Of a DNA stretch of 64,000 nucleotides, positions 56,615 to 64,000 are shown one piece after another; positions within the stretch are counted from its first letter, which is position 1; every line of letters begins with the position of its first letter. The DNA lies in assembly GCA_945859605.1 (NCBI GenBank), contig OX243821.1, positions 12,950,835 through 13,014,834 on the forward strand. Reading direction: 5' to 3'. Made by a program: the position numbers and the translations under genes. The stretch is from Lumbricus rubellus (taxonomy: Eukaryota > Annelida > Clitellata > Crassiclitellata > Lumbricidae). Under the pieces are notes generated by a model. It did no database searches, was not told the origin of the DNA, and worked only from the letters and a program-made list of their open reading frames with translations.

Positions 56615-58948
56615 GGGGCATTCCAGGTCAAATCATCACAGTGTTTTTGCATCACCATCTCCGATTTTGATGAAATTTGGCAAGATGGTAGAACCCAATG
56701 AGAAACGCTCAAAACCAAAATTTTAGATTTTTGGGTCAACCGGTTTTCGAGATATGGGTCATTGAAGGTCGACCCAAATGACCCGATTTCCACGGACCGG
56801 ACGAGGTTTAAACTGCTGTATCTCAGCTCCTATTGCACCTAGAAACAAAAGTAAGGTACCAAATTAAAGCTGAATGAATGCTCTATTTGGGCAAGGCAGC
56901 TAGAAATAGTTATTTTGAGTTTTTTTTTAATGTGAGCATCTGTAACCTATTAACCCTGACCAAGGTCGCTTAGTACTCTGAAACTTTTATGAACTTTTTA
57001 CCATTCAAAGATCTAACTGTTCTGAAGAGTTGGTGAAAATTTCAGATTGGGCCTTCCAGTAGTTTTTTTGTTATGATTTTTTGAATGGTCACCCAAGGGC
57101 GCGAATCGCGTGATGAATGAAGGTACACATGACAAATTAAGTCGCTGACAGTTATAAAATATGATTTTCAATGAAAAAGACAATTCAGAGCTCTGTCAGA
57201 TCACAATTCAGTCTTCTCAGTTTCAGGCCAAGCTATATATTCTGTTTTTCCAAGGCTATTGTGGCAGGTTGCATCTCATGGGCACTCAGCGTATATGCCC
57301 TCTCAGTGCTCTTCGTTAGCTGACGTCCTGCTGTCAGCAAATCCACACAAGATATATATAATCAGTACATCATTTGTATGAAGATAATAAAAAGATGGAG
57401 AAGGCCCATGTGGATGCAGAAAGTTTATTTCCACTTCAGTGCGTTCAGCAAATGTCTGCATAACACAGCCAAGCCACCAATTGGCAAAAAAATTGATTCT
57501 TATGCTGAGCATCACAAGTGTCTGAGAAGTATATCATCTTCTGTGGTCTGCCGATCTGAATTGTAGTGCCATATATCCAGACTATATGTTATCTTTGTAT
57601 CAAGGCTTTTTCAGTACTAAGGAAACAGGGAAAATTTCAGCGTTTTGTGCTGCCGTACTAACAAATTTATTCAATTCGCTTTCTTCATATTTTCAAACAG
57701 TCACGAGTCCAGAATTGCACATGTGCTACAATCAGAGTCTGTTGATGTTAAACAGTCTTTCGATAACTGACCATAAAGAAGTGAAATTTGCAGACATTAC
57801 TGGTTACATCACTGCAAAGTATGATGGCCACTGGTGGCTTGGCTGTGTTATGCAGAAATTTGCTGAACACACTGAAGTGGAAATAAACTTTCTGCATCTG
57901 CATGGGCATTCTCCATCTTTTCATTAGGCCTAAAAAAAATGTTGTGTTTCCGGTAACAGAGCTAAAAAAATTGGGTAGGTAGGTCGGAAAATATTTTTAT
58001 TTTGTAAAATATTTTTATGCAGTGACTATCCGAAAAAGTATACCCCACTAGTCTTTTTTGCACGCTGAAACGAAGTACGTGTTCTAAGCAAGTATAAACT
58101 GCCTATTTCCCGACTGTCTGCACCTAAAACTGCTCTAGAAACAGTTCTATTAATTTCATTTTGTTGACGTCTCTTGTGTCATGTCAATACAAATGTAAAA
58201 AAAATATTTTTTGAAAGAAAAAAAAAAATTTTTGTGAAAAAAAATTTTGGGGAATTTTTTTTTTTATAATTTTTTTACAAAAATATTTGGGTCGCGGCCG
58301 TAAAATGGGTCAGTCGGGTTACCGGAAACACAACAATTTTTTTACGCCTTAATTATCTTCATACAAGTGATTTACTGATTATATCTTGTGTGGATTTACT
58401 GTCAGCTAACGAAGAGCACTGAGAGGGCATATACGCTGAGTGCCCATGAGATGCAACCTGGTGACCATTCAAAAAATCATAACACAAAAACTACTGGAAG
58501 GCCCAATCTGAAATTTTCACCAACTCTTCAGAACAGTGAGATCTTTGAATGGTAAAAAGTTCATAAAATTTTCAGAGTACTAAGTGACCTTGGTCAGGGT
58601 TAATAGGTTACAGATGCTCACATTTTTTTAAACACTCAAAATAACTATTTCTAGCTGCCTTGCCCAAATAGAGCATTCATTCAGCTTTAATTTGGTACCT
58701 TACTTTTGTTTCTAGGTGCAATAGGAGCTGAGATACAGCAGTTTAAACCTCGTCCGGTCCATGGAAATCGGGTCATTTGGGTCGACCTTCAATGACCCAT
58801 ATCTCGAAAACCGGTTGACCCAAAAATCTAAAATTTTTGTTTTGAGTGTTTCTCATTGGGTTCTACCATCTTGCCAAATTTCATCAAAATCGGAGATGAT
58901 GATGCCAATTTTAATTCTGAACTGTGTTGATTTGACATGGAATGCCCC
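56615..58948. mobile_element. Long-TIR (foldback) element with coding relics, about 2.3 kb
   Basis: Arms of at least 480 bp are inverted copies: GGGGCATTCCAGGTCAAATC on the left against GATTTGACATGGAATGCCCC on the right. Similarity continues inward to about 57500 and 57830 once the nested MITE and a gap of about 170 bp in the right arm are allowed for. Both inner arms encode a similar peptide: WWLGCVMQTFAERTEVEINF on the minus strand at 57.40-57.50 kb and WWLGCVMQKFAEHTEVEINF on the plus strand at 57.83-57.89 kb. I do not recognise this protein family. The single-copy core is about 57.50-57.83 kb. The uninterrupted site is visible at 50.34 kb in unit 1. Target duplication unclear (TAT or longer). 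Confidence 0.78.
57927..58348. mobile_element. PIF/Harbinger-like MITE, 422 bp, nested
   Basis: GGCCTAAAAAAAATGTTGTG and TTTCCGGTAAC on the left; GTTACCGGAAACACAACAAT and TTTTTTTACGCC on the right; TTA on both flanks (57924-57926, 58349-58351). Second copy of the 23.8-kb element in opposite orientation, inserted in the right arm of the long-TIR element. Confidence 0.75.
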
Positions 58949-59379
58949 TATTATAATACCAGTGTTAAATATGATTTTGAAGAAAAATAAGCTAGTTGAA
59001 TAAGTTGACTCTAGTAATTAATGCTGTTTTTGAATAAATACACTGAACTATTCATGATGAGTCAAGTGAATTTTGCAAGCGCCAACAAGATGTGGGCTGT
59101 TTTCTTCAAGCACTTGCCGAAAAGAACAGTACAAACGCAGTATTAATATTATTTGTAACTAATGAACATAGACCCATTTTGCTCTTCACCGCTTACAGGA
59201 CTGTTCTCCATTCCGAGTCGAATGAATACTTATTATTAAGGGAAGGCACGGCTTTAAGAACTCATCACCTAGTCTACCCAGTTTTAACCATTTTACCTCA
59301 AATCGATTTGGGTAATCATGTAGTTTAGCATCGCAAATTATTCACTATCGCAATGTTTTCAGAGTTGGTCGAATACAAA

Positions 59380-59955
59380 TCAGATTGATGAAAAGAATGC
59401 TCATAAAATAGAACTCGGATTTATGCAAATAAATGGGATCTAATTAAAACAATCGAGGCTGGATTGATGAGAAGAGTTCTTGCATAAACAGAACCTGGAT
59501 CGATGTTGATAAGGATTCTTGCCAATAATTTAAGTTTAATTGATTAAACAGTAACAACACTGCAATGTGCGAATAATTTAAGATGCTAAAATACGAGTGT
59601 AGGATATCAACCCCCTGGACAAAAAACACCGGACAACCCCCCCCCACTTTAGCCGACATACATCCCCTGCATTGTGCAAAGGGAACACAATTGTCCAGTT
59701 TGCAGTGCTGTGTTAACATAGACTTGTACAGGACCAACATTAATCCAGCTTCCATTTAGGCAAAAATTCCTTTTATCCTTCTATTTAATAGCAAATTTGT
59801 TTTATCAATCCAACTTCTTTTAAAAAAGCAATCATGCTTCATCAATCCAAATCCCATTTAAGGAAGAACATTTTCCAGCTTCCATTTAAGTGAAAAAAAT
59901 TATCAATCCGACTTATATTTACCGAGAATTCTTTTTATCAATCCAGCTTGCGTAG
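59380..59955. repeat. CCAGCTTCYATTT minisatellite arrays in gene I intron
   Basis: Same pair of opposed arrays as at 50.76-51.35 kb (GAGGCTGGATTGATGAG; AATCCAGCTTCCATTTAGGC). Confidence 0.6.
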
Positions 59956-60276
59956 TGCGTACGACCCAACAGATCTATGTATTTTTAATTCAGGTCCGCC
60001 AGGTGGAACATTGCCACTTATAATTATTAGCAATATAATTATGTTCTACTTTATATCCCATCCTGGGGCTTTTGTTCGGGGTAATGTACGTTACCTATGA
60101 AATAGCATATTATTGTTATTCGTACAATTACTTTGCTAGTTAAGTTCTAATTAAGTTATACGTATATCTTATGAAAACATCCATGAACATGATTTGGAAA
60201 AAAGGGGGTCAGAATAATATAAGCTACTAGCTTTTACTGGCCTCCATTGCACATTGCATTGTACTGTACTTAGTTG

Positions 60277-61136
60277 GGTATCCGGTCAATACCCCGCACA
60301 CAACACCGCGCACACAACACACGATTTTCAATACCGCGCACGATCGTTACCGTGCACGATCGATACCGCAAATTTGTTCAATAAAGCTTTTATTTCATAC
60401 CTATATCTACCTTCATCCAGCTTCTATTTCTCGCTCGTTATTCTCGTCAATCCAGCATCTATATCAGACATAGAAATACCTTCATCCAGCTCTTATTTCT
60501 CATGCTTTATTTTCGTCAATCCAGCTTCTATTTCAGACATAGAAATACACAGAAATAAGAGCTGGATGAAGGTATTGATATGTGACAAATAGAAGCTGGG
60601 TTGACGAAAATAAAGCATGAGAAATGGAAGCTGGATGAGGGTATTTATATATATATAAAATAGAAGCTGGATTGACGAAAATAAAGCATGAGAAATAAGA
60701 GCTGGATTGATGTACTTCTATGTCTGAAATAGAAGCTGGATTGACGAAAATAAAGCATGAGAAATGGAGGCCATTTGAGGGTACTTTTTTATATGAAATA
60801 GAAGCTGGATTGACGAAAAGAAAGCATGAAAAATAAGAGCTGGATGAATGTATTTCTTTGTCAGAAATAGAAGCTGGATTGACGAGAATAAAGCATGAGA
60901 AATGAAAGCTTGATGAGAGTATTTTTATATATGAAATAGAAGCTGGAATGACTAAAATAACGAGCGAGAGATAGAAGCTCGATGGAGGTATTTATATGTG
61001 TGAAATATAAGCTGGATTGAACAAATTCGCGGTATCGATCGTGCGCCGTCACGATCGTGCGCGGTATTGAAAATCGCGGTATTGTGTGCGCGATGTTCTG
61101 TGCGCGGTATTGTGTGCGCGGTATTGACAGTAAACC
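60277..61136. mobile_element. GGT-ended TIR element, 860 bp, 9-bp target duplication, minisatellite core
   Basis: Inverted ends of about 120 bp or more with repeated CAATACCGCGCAC units: left GGTATCCGGTCAATACC, right (inverted) GGTTTACTGTCAATACC. Flanks ACTTAGTTG at 60268-60276 and 61137-61145; the unit 1 counterpart near 51670 has this site once. The interior is a regular array of AATAGAAGCTGGATTGACGA and AATGGAAGCTGGATGAGGG units about 65 bp per dimer, reversing direction near 60.55 kb. Non-coding. Confidence 0.8.
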
Positions 61137-61219
61137 ACTTAGTTGTCATGATCGTATAACCAGAATTGAACGTGCAATAAACAAATAAACAAATAAACGT
61201 TAACCTTCAATGTTATAAA

Positions 61220-61400
61220 TAATGCACTTGAATCTAACCAGAGTATGCATTAAATCGCATTTTAACTGTGATTAATTGATTGAAACTCGGTAATGAAACT
61301 CTTACCATTACAAAATGGCGACTGATTAAAGTCTTGTAGCACTATGAAACGGAACCTGAATTTGGATAAGATATACTCTGACATCTATCGAAATAATAAT
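61220..61400 (-). promoter_or_regulatory. Conserved upstream module of gene I with YY1-like core
   Basis: AATCTAACCAGAGTATGCAT, AATCGCATTTTAAC, CAAAATGGCG at 61311-61320, then GACATCTATCGAAATAA. Now 5.3 kb from gene I because of insertions, but otherwise matches the gene H module. Confidence 0.5.
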
Positions 61401-61670
61401 CGCAATCGTAGCCTCGAGATTTCTGTATCGCCCTTAGTAGCGAATATACGGGAACCAGCTTATTCACAGGCGTTCAATCAAATAAAAATCGATACGCAGA
61501 GGGTCACGATCAGGAGAGTCAGGCAGATAGGCAGACGGATGACTATGGTGGGTAATATTTATAGTGGAAATGGCTGGAGATGCGGGGAAGTTATAGGCTA
61601 ACCCGCAGTCGATCATAACTCGGCCAAGTCGAGTCGATCGAAAAAATCGTCGACTCGATCGACTTGCAAG

Positions 61671-61971
61671 CATGGGCGTCCACAGCGGGGCGCAAGGGGG
61701 CGCAAGTGCGCCCCTCTGGATTTTTCGCATAGATTTCACATAAATTTGAATCATTTGGTTGTGATTGTTACAACTCGATTTTCAATGTGATTATGGATTA
61801 CTTCTACAAATTAAGCCTATTTATCTTTCTTTGGGCGCATAACGCATATGTAGACTATAGTATTCTCTGGTGGTAATATGGAAATTCAAACTGTCACCCA
61901 TTAAATTTAGACCATGTGACAATTATTTAAAAGTTTGCGCCCCCCTACAAAATTTCCTGCGGACGCCCATG
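61671..61971. mobile_element. hAT-type MITE, 301 bp
   Basis: Ends CATGGGCGTCCACAG and CTGCGGACGCCCATG. The 8-bp repeat CTTGCAAG lies on both sides (61663-61670, 61972-61979). The unit 1 counterparts (CTTACAAGTGGAGTCG, CCTACAAGTGGAGTCG) are uninterrupted. Same family as the 2.1-kb hAT. Confidence 0.78.
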
Positions 61972-62430
61972 CTTGCAAGTGGAGTCGATCGTTCCTTTTT
62001 CCAATTCGAGTCCATCGTTGTTTCATCGACTCGACTCAACTTATAAATATTTTACTTACTAAAAGTCTCAAAGCGACCTGCATGATAATAATGGCATAAT
62101 TCAATTTCTGCCCACAAGTGCATGCAACTAACAAACCTTTTGGCAGCAGTGATTTTGTGTGGTGGAAATGCGAAAGTTGATCATAGGCCTAATTATAGGC
62201 CTTAGACCTATATTAAGACATAAATTTTTCGATTTTAGTTGAACGGTTATGATACACAATGCACATCAAGGCCTAGGCCTACTGTTAAAATTGAGAATAT
62301 AATGGCCTCTGTGACGTCACTTCGATTGTGATACAATTTTAGGCCTACTATTAAATAAATTCACTGCGAACTAATAAGGCCTAGCCTATTGTGATTCATT
62401 TCGATCAAGATAGGCCTACAGGTCTACTAT

Positions 62431-63390
62431 CACGCTAAAAAAGCAATGTAAGCATATGTGCAATCACGTCCCAAAAGTTGGGGGGACCATAATGAATCAC
62501 GTCCTGAAAGTTGGGGGACCATAATAATAAAGTTAGAGGACCACTCAAAAGTTGGGGGACGCGTCCCGTGGGTCCCATAGGGTGGTTGCGCCTATGAATG
62601 TAAGACTAGCCTACTTTGCGCTTCCGCTCTTTCCCCACTCTTCCCTAGCTTTGTTGTGACGAGACATAACAGCCTATCTAAAAATAGGCACCAATAATAA
62701 AATATTATTAATAATTTACATCCTGCTTTTGAAGCGATGCTGGAGTAGGCTGAGACTTCGGATTTTGAAGAGATCTTACAGAGCAGACGTTTTTAATTAT
62801 AGAAAACTAAGAAAACGCAAATTACCACACAATAAATTATATCAGATTTATATAATTACAAGGATTAAAATTCGCTCCAAGACGATCGAGTAAAATGGAC
62901 GACTTCGCAGGGAAATCCAAGAGAATCGAAAATGAAAGTAGGCTAGGCCTAGACCTTATCGAAAACGACAGAAATCCGAAATGCGAGTTTCTTCAAGTTT
63001 CAAAAGAAGTAAGTGGAATTAACGAATCGACTTCACAATAGGCCTAAACAGAAAAGCGTCAGCAATGAAGCAACACTTTACTTTGAAAGCAAAGCTTAGG
63101 CTAATTGCGTATGGATAAGCGTTGCATAAGTCAAATATTGTTTCAGCTTCTAGGCCTAGTTGTAGTGCACCAATTAAGCGATAGCTGAGCATAACCATAA
63201 TAATTAGCCTAATATACATGTAAGTTAACTGCATGCAGGCAATTTTAAGTTTGAAAAATTAGCCTATTTTTCTTGCTTTCTAATTTTCTGACTTTCCCAC
63301 AAAAGGGGTTAATTACTGGAATGTGTCACACTTATTAACATTTTGTTTTTCATTACATTTCGTGTAGGCCTATATTAGGCTACTATAGCT
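62431..63390. other. Spacer after segmental duplication unit 2
   Basis: Contains several AAGTTGGGGGACC-type short repeats (62.47-62.57 kb) and GGTTGCGCCTATGAAT, which recurs at 63.62 kb. Dense in TAGGCCTA octamers. No gene recognised. Confidence 0.3.
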
Positions 63391-63399
63391 AGGCTACTT

Positions 63400-64000
63400 C
63401 AATATTACTTCCCAGACAGCCAGAAATCGCAGTGCCCGTACCATGCCAACCTACTTAGCCCACAGCGGCAAACTCGGGGCTCACGGCATCTTCGCCCATC
63501 TGGCAACGCCCATCGTACCTCATTCGGCCCAATAGAGTAGCCCAATAGGGGGCGGATGATCTTTCCCAAACAGGCCCAACGTATATTCTTCGCCTCATTG
63601 ATCACCGCGCGGTGCATAGGTTGCGCCTATGAATTTATCTGCCGGCCCAGCGGTGTATAAGTGCGGGCTTCTATTCATTGTTATGGCGTCGGCGTCTAGG
63701 GGCCCACTGGTGTAAATTCATCGCTATCTGTCGGCGCGGCATTGGTGTTTGTAAGGGGCCACCTATTGCTCCCCAGGCTACCATCGCACTGTCTATAATG
63801 GCCTTTATAGGGCCGCTATTGGCAAATGATCGGCCGCTGTCGGCTCTATGAGGTTGGCTGTACTTGGGACTATGGGTTGCCATCCATTCTGCCTACGGTC
63901 AGCCCTCACAATGCCTCTAATGGCAATATGAAGACCAGGTGTAGACCTATAAATGTGGTTGTAACCGATTCTCAGGTGAATTTCTGCAATTTCCAATCAC
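63400..64000. other. G+C-richer segment of unknown nature
   Basis: Clearly richer in G+C than the rest (GGCCC, GGGCCGC, CGGCC frequent), with short open frames on the minus strand but no recognisable domain. May be an end of an unrecognised mobile element running off the window. Confidence 0.3.

Larger units (their letters stand above)
53636..62430. repeat. Segmental duplication, unit 2 (carries gene I)
   Basis: Colinear with 44299-53121, but with a shorter satellite, a shorter finger array and three insertions absent from unit 1 (56615-58948, 60277-61136, 61671-61971). Confidence 0.85.

Noticed and set aside
60400..61020. CRISPR-like regular repeats
   Set aside because: Units are variable, dimeric, reverse orientation and have no unique spacers. 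The DNA is eukaryotic and the array lies within a TIR element.

Overview
The window is nuclear DNA from an animal, most likely a marine invertebrate deuterostome. An echinoderm is my best guess, but I cannot prove it. The evidence is long single-exon C2H2 zinc-finger (ZNF) arrays behind splice acceptors, a tRNA-derived SINE, APE/RT-type LINEs of CR1/L2 and RTE kinds, hAT, PIF/Harbinger-like and piggyBac-like elements, and foldback elements resembling the TU elements described from sea urchin. There is no bacterial-style operon, no CRISPR array and no complete RNA gene.

The gene content is a tandem cluster of nine related ZNF genes. Eight lie on the minus strand: A 3577-4917, B 7502-10227, C 13975-15516, D 17557-19401, E 21906-23189, F 26821-28594, H 46323-49619 and I 54082-56012. 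One, G (41848-43125), is on the plus strand. Each has one large exon with roughly 10 to 34 fingers joined by TGEKPY-type linkers. In eight of the nine, the array is followed by a shared tail of about 100-145 residues ending in a divergent finger of the form FGCxICDELFEIEKEFLEHCSSH. I do not recognise that tail as KRAB, SCAN, BTB or ZAD. Most of the minus-strand genes start at an aligned ATG just after an AG|AAACCTGATG acceptor. Each minus-strand gene has, 0.6-5.3 kb upstream, a conserved block containing a YY1-like core (CAAAATGGCG as read on the plus strand). The repeating unit is therefore promoter/first exon, intron, ZNF exon.

Several members are damaged. F has two stops and a 5-bp deletion. 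I has a 5-bp insertion. B has a one-base loss in a G run in its first finger. A stops before the tail and contains an internal duplication. Eroded ZNF remnants lie at 20.75-21.17, 39.0-39.4, 53.1-53.4, 49.6-49.85 and 56.0-56.25 kb.

The H and I regions are a direct tandem segmental duplication (about 44.3-53.1 and 53.6-62.4 kb). Comparing the two copies gives empty sites that date several insertions in the second copy: a long-TIR element with a nested Harbinger-type MITE, an 860-bp GGT-ended element with a 9-bp target duplication, and a 301-bp hAT MITE. Downstream of H is a 51/94-bp satellite field that includes an 822-bp duplicated block.

Introns and spacers are full of mobile DNA. The most unusual theme is a set of terminal-inverted-repeat elements with different ends but 8-9-bp target duplications and a shared interior. 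That interior is a minisatellite built on AATCCAGCTTCYATTT, often with a telomere-like ACTAACCCTAACCGACCC block. ZNF arrays next to many mobile elements resemble the ZNF-versus-transposon situation known in vertebrates, but any silencing role here is inference.
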